Of a DNA stretch of 64,000 nt, positions 23,893-32,050 are shown in pieces. The stretch is from Actinomycetota bacterium (lineage in GTDB: Bacteria > Actinomycetota > Actinomycetes > S36-B12 > GCA-2699445), in NCBI GenBank assembly GCA_020438795.1, contig JAGQTY010000005.1:62001-126000 (forward strand). Direction: 5' to 3'. The translations under genes were made by a program, and so were the position numbers. The notes under the pieces were generated by a model, which was given only the letters and a program-made list of their open reading frames with translations, had not been told where the DNA came from and searched no databases. The first letter of the stretch is position 1; each line of letters opens with the position of its first letter.

Positions 23893-25218
23893 ATGATCGA
23901 CCCCCGGATCCTGCGTACTGCTCCCGAGCGCCTGCGAGAGTCCCAGCTGCGTCGTGGCCTCCCGGAAGGAACCGTGATCGAGCTCGAGAAGCTCGACGCC
24001 GAGCACCGCGAGGCCCTGCACAAGTACGAGGAACTCCGCTCACAGCAGAAGCGCCTGAGCAAGGACATCGGCAAGCTCAAGGGCAGGATCAAGAAGTCCG
24101 GCAGCAAAGAGCGACCGGTCCTGGAACAGGAGTCGGAGTCGTTGCTCGCCTCGGCAGGAGAGCTGGCCGAGGCGGTCAAGGTGGCCGAGCAGCGTGCCGA
24201 CCGGCTCGGCGCGGAGGTCGAGGACGCGTGGCTCACCATCGACAACCTCGTGGACCCGCAGGCCCCGGTGGGCGACGAGGATGCCTTCCGCGTGATCACC
24301 GAGGTGGGCACACCTCGTGACTTCGGGGCGGAGGGATTCACGCCGCTGGACCACCTGCAGCTGGGTGAGGCAATAGGCGCGATCGATGTGGAACGGGCGG
24401 CCAAGGTCTCCGGGTCCCGGTTCTACTACTTGGTGGGTGACGGCGCCCTGCTGGAGCTGGCACTGCTCAATCTGGCCATGAACCTGGCACACAAGAACGG
24501 GCTCCGACCGGTCCTGCCTCCGGCACTTGTGAAGCCGGCCGCGATGGCGGGAACCGGCTTCCTGGGTCAGGCAGCGGAGAATGTGTACCACCTGGCCGAT
24601 GACGACATGTACCTCGTCGGGACGGCGGAGGTGCCCCTGGCCTCCATGCATGCCGACGAGATCCTGGACCGTTCAGCGCTGCCACTGCGCTACGTGGGCT
24701 ACTCCCCGTGCTTCCGCCGAGAGGCCGGCAGTCACGGCAAGGACACCCGCGGCATCATCCGTGTGCATCAGTTCGACAAGGTCGAGATGTTCACCTTCTG
24801 CGAACCGGAGGAGGCCGAACGGGAACACTCGAAGCTCCTGGGCTGGGAACGCGAGTTCATGGACCGGCTCGAGCTCCCCTACCGGGTCATCGACGTGGCC
24901 ACCGGCGACCTCGGCGCGAGTGCCGCGCGCAAGTTCGACATCGAGGCGTGGATCCCCACCCAGGGACGCTACCGAGAGGTCACCTCCACGTCCAACTGCA
25001 CCACCTTCCAGTCCCGGAGGCTGGCCATCCGGTACCGGGACGAGGAGGGCCGTGTCGCTCCGGTGGCCACCCTCAACGGCACCCTTGTGGCGATGCCCCG
25101 CGTCATCGTCGCCCTGCTGGAGAACCATCAGACCGCCGACGGGCGCGTGGCGATTCCGAAGGCGCTGCGACCATTCCTGTCCGACCGCGCCTACCTCACC
25201 CCCCTCCAGCAGCAATGA
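23893..25218 (+). CDS. serS: Seryl-tRNA synthetase
   Basis: 441 residues, a normal bacterial SerRS. The N-terminal coiled-coil arm (about 30-105) that grips the long variable arm of tRNA-Ser is visible (RSQQKRLSKDIGKLKGRIKK onward). The catalytic domain holds class II motif 1 around LGEAIGAIDVERAAK, motif 2 FRREAGSHGKDTRGIIRVHQF, and motif 3 with TSNCTTFQSRRLAIRYR plus NGTLVAMPRVIVALLEN. Charges tRNA-Ser, including the one at 552-641. Start ATG is leaderless. Its stop overlaps the HAD gene by ATGA. Confidence 0.97.
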   Translation: MIDPRILRTAPERLRESQLRRGLPEGTVIELEKLDAEHREALHKYEELRSQQKRLSKDIGKLKGRIKKSGSKERPVLEQESESLLASAGELAEAVKVAEQRADRLGAEVEDAWLTIDNLVDPQAPVGDEDAFRVITEVGTPRDFGAEGFTPLDHLQLGEAIGAIDVERAAKVSGSRFYYLVGDGALLELALLNLAMNLAHKNGLRPVLPPALVKPAAMAGTGFLGQAAENVYHLADDDMYLVGTAEVPLASMHADEILDRSALPLRYVGYSPCFRREAGSHGKDTRGIIRVHQFDKVEMFTFCEPEEAEREHSKLLGWEREFMDRLELPYRVIDVATGDLGASAARKFDIEAWIPTQGRYREVTSTSNCTTFQSRRLAIRYRDEEGRVAPVATLNGTLVAMPRVIVALLENHQTADGRVAIPKALRPFLSDRAYLTPLQQQ

Positions 25219-26108
25219 CCGGCGACGGGCGGGGGAGCAGTCTGCCGCCGTGGCAGCTGCTTGCCACCGACCTCGACGGAACCCTGCTGCGGCGCGACGG
25301 TTCCGTTGGCGCCGCAGTGCGAGAGGCACTGCTGAAACGTCAGAAGGATGACCGACCCACCCTGTTCGTGACCGGACGACCGCCGAGGTGGTTGCCCAGC
25401 GTGGCCGAGGCCACGGGCATAGGGCCCACCACGATCTGTGCCAACGGCGCCGTCGTGCTGGACCTCTCCCGCCGCACCATAACGGAGGTGACGGCGATAC
25501 CCGACGACATGGTGGCCACAGTAGCCGAGATCGTGCGGGATGAACTCGGTGTGGACACCGCCCTGGCCTGGGAACTGGCTCGCCCCGGTCCGCTGACCGC
25601 ATCGGGCTTCCGGATGGAGCACGGCTTCGCCCCCGAGTCGGCGCAGCGCCCGGTGGGCCGTCCGGAGCCAGGTGAGGTGGTCAAGATTCTCGCCAGGGGG
25701 CAGGGCGAGTACCGCGGTGATCACAGGGTCCAGAACACCGACTTCCACAAGGAGGTCCAGGACACCATCGGGGCGCTGACCGAGCGGCTCTCGGGCCTCG
25801 CGACGGTGTCCCACTCGAGCCGCACCCACCTGCTTGCCGAGATAGGCCCTCCGGGTGTCACCAAGGCCACAACCCTGGCACGAGCTGTCGTGGCCCTCGG
25901 GCTGACAGCAGGGGACGTGCTCGCGGTCGGGGACATGCCCAACGACATTCCGATGCTCGAATGGGCCGGTACCGCGGCAGTGGTCGATTCGGCCCATCCC
26001 TCGGTCCTGGCCCATGCCGACATCGTCATCCCCGACCCGGAGCACGACGGGGTCGCCCGTCTCCTGGCCGGCGAGTTCTCGCCCACCGCTTCGCCCGGGT
26101 CCGGTTAG
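25215..26108 (+). CDS. Cof-type HAD phosphatase
   Basis: 297 residues of the HAD IIB class. Motif I ATDLDGTLLRRD, motif II FVTGRPP, a C2-type cap (about 100-190), motif III Lys in GVTKATTL, and motif IV VGDMPNDIPML. Small sugar phosphates or similar metabolites are the usual substrates. The ATG overlaps the serS TGA by 4 bp, so it is translated with it. The specific substrate is not readable. Confidence 0.9.
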   Translation: MTGDGRGSSLPPWQLLATDLDGTLLRRDGSVGAAVREALLKRQKDDRPTLFVTGRPPRWLPSVAEATGIGPTTICANGAVVLDLSRRTITEVTAIPDDMVATVAEIVRDELGVDTALAWELARPGPLTASGFRMEHGFAPESAQRPVGRPEPGEVVKILARGQGEYRGDHRVQNTDFHKEVQDTIGALTERLSGLATVSHSSRTHLLAEIGPPGVTKATTLARAVVALGLTAGDVLAVGDMPNDIPMLEWAGTAAVVDSAHPSVLAHADIVIPDPEHDGVARLLAGEFSPTASPGSG

Positions 26109-26186
26109 CGTCGGTTGGACCACCCGTCTGGCGCAATTGCGGCTGCGGGACAAAGGTTCAGGCGCGCCCTGACCGGAGACTTAAGT

Positions 26187-27752
26187 ATGTCGAGTGTGTG
26201 GGCAGGGTGGCGTGCGCCCGTTGGGGCGGGGGCTGCGCTCGCGCTCGCCGCAGCGGTCGTCGTACCGGCCCACGCCACGGGGACCGCGACAGCGCCGCCG
26301 AGCGAGACCCCGGCCGCCACCTGGACCACCCCGGACCCCTCGGTCTCGCAGCCTCCGGCAGTCGTGGCTGAGGACGTCGCCGCGAACGAGGCCGCCCGGA
26401 TCACACGCACGATCGATCGCGACGGTCAGCTCATCATCCGGACCCGGGAGGTCTCCGGCAACGATGAGGCGCAGGAGGCGGTGCGCAGCGCCCAGGGCAA
26501 GGAGGACCTGCTCGCGGTGGAGGTCGATGATCGCGTACAGGCCAGCGCCGTGCCCGCACCGAACGATGCCTACTTCGACAGCCTTTGGGGGCTCAGCGAC
26601 ATCAACATCCTTGACGCCTGGTCCCGATCCACCGGTGCCGGTGTGACAGTGGCTGTGCTGGACTCCGGGGTTGAGGCGAGCCACCCCGATCTTGTCGGTC
26701 AGGTCCTCAGCGGATTCAACACCACCGGTGATGGCCGTTCCCCCCAGGACGACGCCAACGGCCATGGCACTCACGTGGCCGGGACTATCGCGGCGGTACG
26801 GAACAACGGCATCGGGGTCGCCGGAGTCGCACCGGATGCGAAGATCCTGCCCGTGACCGTACTCGACGAGGACGGCGGTGGCTACGTGTCCGATGTGGCG
26901 GACGGTATCTCCTGGGCCGCCGATCACGGAGCCAAGGTCATCAACATGAGCCTGGGCGGCGACAGCTCCAGCGCGTCGGTGACGACAGCGGTCGCGTACG
27001 CCAAGCAGAAGGGCGTCACTCTGGTGGCCGCCGCCGGCAACGAGTCACAATCCTCGGCCAGCTTCCCGGCTGCACTGGACGACGTCATCGGGGTCGCGGC
27101 CCTGGCCAAGCCCGGAACATCCCTGGCGAGCTACTCCAACCACGGCCCGGGTGTTGACATCTCGGCACCCGGCTCCCAGATCCTGAGTACGACCGACTAC
27201 ACCTACCAGTACTTCAGCGGCACCTCCATGGCGAGCCCGCACGTGGCCGGCGTGGCTGCCCTGGTGCTGTCGCTGAGTCCGAGTGCCAACGTGAAGTCGA
27301 CCATCACCAGCACCGCCGTCGACATGGGCGCTGCCGGCTACGACAACACCTACGCCTATGGCGCGCTGGACGCAGCAGCCGCGGTGGGGGCGGTGCCGGC
27401 TTCTGTACCTACCACCAGCACCCCGACTCCCAGCACCCCAACCACGACACCCTCGCCCACGCCGACCACGACGCCCTCAGAGCCTGCGATCCCCGAACAG
27501 CAGGCGCAGACGATCAGCGCGCCCAGCAAGGTGAAAGTGGGCACGAAGAAGAAGCTCGCCAAGAAGTCCGATGAGGGCGTCGCGGTCAAGAAGTGGAAGT
27601 CCAAGACGAGCAAGTACTGCTCGGTGAAGCATCCCGGTTCGAAGTGGAAGCTCAAGGCCAAGAAGAAGGGCACCTGCAAGGTCAAGGTCGTCGTCCCTGC
27701 GACCGACGAGTATCTGAAGCTCAAGACCACCTTCAAGATCAAGATCAAGTAG
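26187..27752 (+). CDS. Secreted subtilisin-family (S8) serine protease with lysine-rich C-terminal domain
   Basis: 521 residues. The N-terminal signal helix is cleaved around VVPAHATG (residue 32). A propeptide-like segment (65-130) precedes the catalytic domain (about 135-400) with triad Asp159 (VAVLDSGV), His196 (GHGTHVAGT) and Ser347 (GTSMASPH); oxyanion Asn lies in AAGNES. A Thr/Pro-rich linker (about 410-440) leads to a 90-residue basic, Cys-containing module (KVKVGTKKKLAKKSD, SKYCSVKHPGSKWKLKAKKKGTCKVKVVV). The module probably binds acidic cell-wall polymers or substrates; this is inference. Start ATG has GGAG 8 nt upstream. Confidence 0.92.
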   Translation: MSSVWAGWRAPVGAGAALALAAAVVVPAHATGTATAPPSETPAATWTTPDPSVSQPPAVVAEDVAANEAARITRTIDRDGQLIIRTREVSGNDEAQEAVRSAQGKEDLLAVEVDDRVQASAVPAPNDAYFDSLWGLSDINILDAWSRSTGAGVTVAVLDSGVEASHPDLVGQVLSGFNTTGDGRSPQDDANGHGTHVAGTIAAVRNNGIGVAGVAPDAKILPVTVLDEDGGGYVSDVADGISWAADHGAKVINMSLGGDSSSASVTTAVAYAKQKGVTLVAAAGNESQSSASFPAALDDVIGVAALAKPGTSLASYSNHGPGVDISAPGSQILSTTDYTYQYFSGTSMASPHVAGVAALVLSLSPSANVKSTITSTAVDMGAAGYDNTYAYGALDAAAAVGAVPASVPTTSTPTPSTPTTTPSPTPTTTPSEPAIPEQQAQTISAPSKVKVGTKKKLAKKSDEGVAVKKWKSKTSKYCSVKHPGSKWKLKAKKKGTCKVKVVVPATDEYLKLKTTFKIKIK

Positions 27753-27810
27753 GCACAGGCAGGCCTGCTGTGGTCAGTCCCGCGCCTGGGGGAGCCGATC
27801 GGATCACCGA

Positions 27811-27840
27811 CGCCCGACAGGCGCCCTTGAGCGTCGGGCG
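27811..27840 (+). terminator. Hairpin after the subtilase, possible terminator
   Basis: CGCCCGAC (27811-27818) and GTCGGGCG (27833-27840) form an 8-bp GC stem with a 14-nt loop in the gap between the subtilase stop and dcd. No U tract follows, as is common in actinobacterial terminators. Confidence 0.45.
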
Positions 27841-27898
27841 ATGCGAGCGCCACCACGTACACTCGACAGAGACGAACGAGGACTAGGTTGGGGACTGC

Positions 27899-28462
27899 AT
27901 GATCCTGTCGGACGGAACGATCCGCAAGCGACTGGCCGACGGCTCCCTGGTGATCGACCCGGTGAGCGATGAACAGGTTCAGCCGGCCAGCGTCGACATC
28001 CGCCTCGGTGATGAGTTCCTGGTCTTCCGCAACCACACCCGTGAGGTGATCGACCCCTTCGACAAGCGCGACGACATGATGGAGAAGGTCATCGTGCCGC
28101 AGGGGGAGGCCTTCATCCTCCACCCAGGGGAGTTCGTCCTTGGCACCACCCTGGAGACTGTCGGGCTGCCCGACGATCTGGTGGCACGTGTCGAGGGCAA
28201 GTCCTCACTCGGCCGCCTGGGCCTGCTCATCCATGCCACCGCAGGATTCGTCGATGCGGGTTTCCGGGGGCGCGTGACCCTCGAGCTCTCCAATGTCGCC
28301 ACGCTGCCGATCAAACTGTGGCCGGGCATGCGGGTCGGGCAGTTCTCCTTCCACCTGATCGATCGCCCGGTGGAACGTGGCTACGGGCATCCCGAGCTGA
28401 ACTCCAAGTACATGTATCAGTCCGGGCCGGTGGCCTCGCAGTACGAGCGCAACACCAAGTAG
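27899..28462 (+). CDS. dcd: dCTP deaminase (dUMP-forming, DCD-DUT)
   Basis: 187 residues. MILSDGTIRKRL, QPASVDIRLGDEFLVF, VEGKSSLGRLGLLIHATAGFVDAGFRGRVTLEL (active-site Ser/Arg and catalytic Glu region) and GQFSFHLI match Dcd. The length and terminal YQSGPVASQYERN fit the actinobacterial bifunctional type that converts dCTP directly to dUMP and PPi. A TAGGTT box lies 9 nt before the ATG, a possible near-leaderless promoter. Stands alone; the next gene is convergent with 10 bp between stops. Confidence 0.95.
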   Translation: MILSDGTIRKRLADGSLVIDPVSDEQVQPASVDIRLGDEFLVFRNHTREVIDPFDKRDDMMEKVIVPQGEAFILHPGEFVLGTTLETVGLPDDLVARVEGKSSLGRLGLLIHATAGFVDAGFRGRVTLELSNVATLPIKLWPGMRVGQFSFHLIDRPVERGYGHPELNSKYMYQSGPVASQYERNTK

Positions 28463-28472
28463 GCCGGGCGGA

Positions 28473-29915
28473 TCAGCGGAACTCCATGTCCGCTGACAGG
28501 TCGGCGAATCTCATCTCGAACCAGTCCCGCAGCTGGTTCTGGCCCACGTACCACGGGGTCCGGCCGCCCTGCTTCGGCAGCCGGGGCAGTGCCCGCTGCA
28601 GGTAGCCGGAACTGAGTTCCATCAGGGGCTTGGCCGTGATCCCCGGGGGTGGCACCGGTGTGGCGGAGTCCAGCCCGCGCCGTGCCAGCAGGTTGATGAG
28701 CCGACAGGCGTACCTGGCGGACAGGTCGGCCCGCAGCGTCCAGGACGCATTCACATACCCCATGATCAGTGCCAGGTTGGGGACGCCGCTGAGCATGAGG
28801 CCCCGGTAGATCAGGTGGCGGGCAGGCTCGACAGGCGTGCCATCGACCCGGATGTCCATCCCCCCGGCGAACTGCACTTCGAGCCCGGTTGCGGTGATGA
28901 TGATGTCCGCAACCACCTGCTCGCCCGACTCCAGTTCGATACCCTGCTGCGTGACACGTCTGATCCGGTCGGTGACCACGCTCGCAGCTCCGGACCGGAT
29001 GGCGGCGAAGTAGTCGCCGTCTGGTGCCAGGCACAGTCGCTCATCCCACGGGTCGTAGCGCGGGTTGAAGTGAACCCCGGCGTCGCAGGACTCCGGGAGT
29101 TGTTCGGCTGCGGCGGCGGTCAGCAGCGCTCGGGCACGATCCGGGAAGCGCCTGGAGAACTCATAGAGCGCCAGCGTCATGATGAGGTTCTTCCACCTCG
29201 CGAACGTGTGCGCGGACCGGGCCGGCAGATGATCGCGGGCGAAGTCGGCAACAGCGTCGACCGAGGGCCGCGAGATCACGTAGCTGGGGGAGCGCTGCAG
29301 CTGAGTGACGTGTGCAGCGTCCTGCGCAAGTGCGGGCAGCAACGTGATGGCCGTGGCTCCGCTGCCGATGATCACGATCCGCTTGCCCCGGTGATCGAGG
29401 CCCTCCGGCCAGAACTGTGGGTGAACAACGTCGCCGCCGAAGTCGGGGAGTCCCGGCACTTGCGCCTCGTATGGGTGCTCGTAGTCGTAGTAACCGGCCG
29501 CGACGATGAGGAACCGGCAGGTATAGCGCTGGCGACCCTGCGGCGTCGTGACGTCCAGGGTCCATCGGGCCCGCTCACTGGACCAGGATGCCGCCTCCAC
29601 CCGGTGCCCGAACATGATCCGGCGATCGATCCCGTGCTGCGCGGCAGTCCGGCGGATGTAGGCCAGGATGTCCGGTCCCGCAACAATGGATTTCTCGCCC
29701 AGCCACGGCTGGAACGGGTAGGCCAGTGTGAACATGTCCGAGTCGGAGCGTATGCCCGGGTAACGGAACAGGTCCCAGGTGCCCCCGATCGAATCACGGG
29801 CCTCCAGCACCTCGAAACTCCGACTGGGGCATTGCGTCTGCAACCGGCAGGCAGCGCCGATACCGCCCAGCCCGGCACCGACGATCAGCACGTCCACCTC
29901 GCGGTGACGGTTCAC
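28473..29915 (-). CDS. EthA-like Baeyer-Villiger flavin monooxygenase
   Basis: 480 residues. The FAD site VLIVGAGLGGIGAACRL, the WDLFRYPGIRSDSDMFTLAY segment, the NADPH site VIIGSGATAITLLPAL and TATGLEVQFAGG, together with C-terminal GRTPWYVGQNQLRDW, closely parallel mycobacterial EthA as I remember it. It would convert ketones or oxidise sulfides with NADPH and O2. The start is GTG 29915, which overlaps the SDR stop by 4 bp (GTGA), so the pair is one transcription unit. Together, an alcohol-oxidising SDR followed by a ketone-oxidising BVMO is a sensible degradation pair; the substrate is unknown. Confidence 0.92.
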   Translation of the reverse strand: MNRHREVDVLIVGAGLGGIGAACRLQTQCPSRSFEVLEARDSIGGTWDLFRYPGIRSDSDMFTLAYPFQPWLGEKSIVAGPDILAYIRRTAAQHGIDRRIMFGHRVEAASWSSERARWTLDVTTPQGRQRYTCRFLIVAAGYYDYEHPYEAQVPGLPDFGGDVVHPQFWPEGLDHRGKRIVIIGSGATAITLLPALAQDAAHVTQLQRSPSYVISRPSVDAVADFARDHLPARSAHTFARWKNLIMTLALYEFSRRFPDRARALLTAAAAEQLPESCDAGVHFNPRYDPWDERLCLAPDGDYFAAIRSGAASVVTDRIRRVTQQGIELESGEQVVADIIITATGLEVQFAGGMDIRVDGTPVEPARHLIYRGLMLSGVPNLALIMGYVNASWTLRADLSARYACRLINLLARRGLDSATPVPPPGITAKPLMELSSGYLQRALPRLPKQGGRTPWYVGQNQLRDWFEMRFADLSADMEFR

Positions 29916-30742
29916 GGCTGCTCCGCTTCGAGGATCGAGGACGCGCGCCGCAGGTTGTCCGACTCGCTCAGGAAGCGCCGGGCGAGCGCGTTGAAAGCTA
30001 CCGGAAGCCAGGCCACCGCGCGCAACCGCCTCGGGATCACGATGACCGGCTCCCGGCGTCTGATCCCGGTCATGACTTCCTCGACGACGGTCCCGATGGG
30101 GATCAACTGCCGTTCAGCCACGCCAGGGCCACCCATCAGGAGCAGCACGGCCTCATTGTCCATCGCGGCCTCGACCAACGGTGTCCGGAAGAAGGTCGGG
30201 TGCACCGAGCCGACCGCAATCCCCTTGTGAGCGACCTCTGTCCGCAAGGAGTTGCACATCGCCCATACTCCCGCCTTGGAGGCGGCGTACGAGGCCCCGG
30301 CGGGTGGATGAACGAACGCGGCCATGGACGAGACCCCGAGCGCGTAGCCGCGGGTCTGTTCGAGGTACGGCATGGCCACCCGCAGCGTGCGGTAGACACC
30401 GAGCAGGTTCACATCGATGACCTTCTCGAAGTCTGCGACCGAACCGCTGGCCAGCAGACCGGGCCGTGCGATCCCCGCACCAGCGACCACGATGTCGATC
30501 CGGCCGAAATGCGTGTGCACCTCAGCGAATGCCTGCTCGAGCTGCGCAAGGGACGAGACGTCCACGGCCCAGCCACGAGCGACGCTGCGCCCGAGCACCG
30601 CCTCCCGATGCTCGAGGGCCTGCGGATCCTGGTCCAGTAGCGCCACCCGCACTCCGTCGGCGACCAGCGCTTCTGAAAGGACGCGACCGAGGCCACCCGT
30701 TGCTCCCGTGAGGACCGCGACGCGGCCGGACAACCCTGGCAT
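29912..30742 (-). CDS. Short-chain dehydrogenase/reductase paired with the Baeyer-Villiger enzyme
   Basis: 276 residues of classical SDR fold. VLTGATGGLGRVLSEALVADG gives the TGxxxGxG cofactor loop, the LLDQDPQ acidic end favours NAD(H), VAGAG stands for the NAG motif, S (GVSSMAAF) and YAASK supply the catalytic Ser-Tyr-Lys. The substrate is not readable. ATG 30742 has GGGAGG 6 nt before it. Translationally coupled to the downstream EthA-like gene. Confidence 0.9.
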   Translation of the reverse strand: MPGLSGRVAVLTGATGGLGRVLSEALVADGVRVALLDQDPQALEHREAVLGRSVARGWAVDVSSLAQLEQAFAEVHTHFGRIDIVVAGAGIARPGLLASGSVADFEKVIDVNLLGVYRTLRVAMPYLEQTRGYALGVSSMAAFVHPPAGASYAASKAGVWAMCNSLRTEVAHKGIAVGSVHPTFFRTPLVEAAMDNEAVLLLMGGPGVAERQLIPIGTVVEEVMTGIRRREPVIVIPRRLRAVAWLPVAFNALARRFLSESDNLRRASSILEAEQP

Positions 30743-30895
30743 AGCCGACCTCCCGGAGCCATTGTCCCGTACTCGGAGCAGGTCGCGGCCACCGTTGCCC
30801 AAATCTTCGCCCGGACGATGGTGGGGCTCGGGCGACCCCAGCGGCCATAGGAGGGAACAACGGGGTCGCAGCGCGGGGCGTGTCGGAGCGAGGGA

Positions 30896-30920
30896 TACAA
30901 TTCAAGTTGCTAGGTTGCTA
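30896..30920 (+). promoter_or_regulatory. Possible promoter with GTTGCTA direct repeat upstream of the proline-rich membrane protein
   Basis: TACAAT (30896-30901) is a good -10 candidate without a clear -35. Just downstream GTTGCTA occurs twice (30906-30912 and 30914-30920), 8 bp apart, and may be an operator. Confidence 0.3.
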
Positions 30921-30990
30921 ACAAAAGCGAGCCTGTACGCGCAGGACACGCAGGCGGATCAGGCCGCGTCATCACGTCCGAGGAGCACCG

Positions 30991-31908
30991 TTGAGCGACG
31001 AAACACCGAAACCACCCGAAGACAGTGGCGGCGCACCCCCGCCACCGCCCCCGCCGCCGAGCAATCCCCCTGGCGGCTATCCCCCCACCCCACCTCCGGC
31101 CGGTGGCGGGCAGATGCCCCCACCCCCTCCCGGTGGCGGCGCACCTCCGCCCCCACCCGGCGGCTACTCGGCGCCAGGTGCGCCCACGCCGCAGCAGTTC
31201 AGCGTGAGCAACGCGTTCAACTACGCCTGGAAGAAGTATCAGGAGAACTTCGGACCCTGGATCGTGTGGACCCTGGTCGCCATCCTGGTGATCGTGATCC
31301 TGCAGGCGATCAACTGGCTCGTCCTGAGCATCGCCACCGATCCCATCCGCGTAGAGGTGGTCAACGGCGAACTGGTCACCGGCGGCGGCGTCGCCGGTTG
31401 GTACTGGTTCGTTTGGATCATCATGATGGTGATCATCGTGATCGTCGAGATCATTCTCGCGGCTCAGTTCATCCGGGCTGCGCTGGCGATCACACGTGAG
31501 GGACGTATCGGTTTCGATGTGTTCACACAGGGTGAGAATCTCGGTTCCGTGGTGGTCGGTGCGATCCTGCTCGGCATCGCGTACTTCATCCTGCTGGTCA
31601 TCGGGCTGATCCCGATCCTGGGCTGGATCGTCGCTTTTGTGGGCTCGATCGTGCTGGCGTTCTTCTCCCAGTTCTTCGTGTACTACATCCTGGGAGAGAA
31701 CAAGTCTCCGATGGAGGGCATTCAGGAGTCCTGGCGCTTCGTGAACAGCAACCTGGCCTCGGTCATCGTGCTGTTCCTGGCCAGCATCCTGGTGATCTTC
31801 ATCGGCGCGATTCTCTGTTTCGTGGGCCTGCTGGTCGCCTACCCGGTGGTCATCATGGCGCACGCCTACACATACAAGTCTCTGCGAGGAGAGCCGATCG
31901 CCGGCTGA
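30991..31908 (+). CDS. Proline-rich membrane protein (glycerophosphodiester-phosphodiesterase membrane-domain-like)
   Basis: 305 residues. Residues 1-70 are an extreme Pro/Gly-rich, probably disordered cytoplasmic tail (runs of PPPPPP). The rest has about five hydrophobic segments: PWIVWTLVAILVIVILQAI, WYWFVWIIMMVIIVIVEIIL, AILLGIAYFILLVIGLIPILGWIVAFVGSIVLAF and a final LFLASILVIFIGAILCFVGL, with FNYAWKKYQENFG at the start of the domain. The fold recalls the membrane domain seen in GDPD-like and DUF-type actinobacterial proteins; no catalytic motif is present. TTG start after GGAG. Function unknown. Confidence 0.7.
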   Translation: MSDETPKPPEDSGGAPPPPPPPPSNPPGGYPPTPPPAGGGQMPPPPPGGGAPPPPPGGYSAPGAPTPQQFSVSNAFNYAWKKYQENFGPWIVWTLVAILVIVILQAINWLVLSIATDPIRVEVVNGELVTGGGVAGWYWFVWIIMMVIIVIVEIILAAQFIRAALAITREGRIGFDVFTQGENLGSVVVGAILLGIAYFILLVIGLIPILGWIVAFVGSIVLAFFSQFFVYYILGENKSPMEGIQESWRFVNSNLASVIVLFLASILVIFIGAILCFVGLLVAYPVVIMAHAYTYKSLRGEPIAG

Positions 31909-31924
31909 TCCAGACCAGTCGTTT

Positions 31925-31960
31925 CACTGGGGTGCGGACCATGTGGTCCGCACCCCAGTG
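31925..31960. terminator. Strong bidirectional terminator hairpin
   Basis: CACTGGGGTGCGGACCA (31925-31941) and its perfect complement (31944-31960) form a 17-bp stem around a TG centre. It sits between the convergent proline-rich protein and sedolisin genes, 17 bp after the first stop. T-runs on either side are short, but the stem is long and GC-rich, so it should act in both directions. Confidence 0.8.
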
Positions 31961-32050
31961 GCATTTCGGAGTCGAACGGGCATCCCTCGGTTCATTGCGG
32001 GCGCGTTCGAGACACCGACCTCCGCGTGGGAGGCGCGCTGCAGCGACCGG

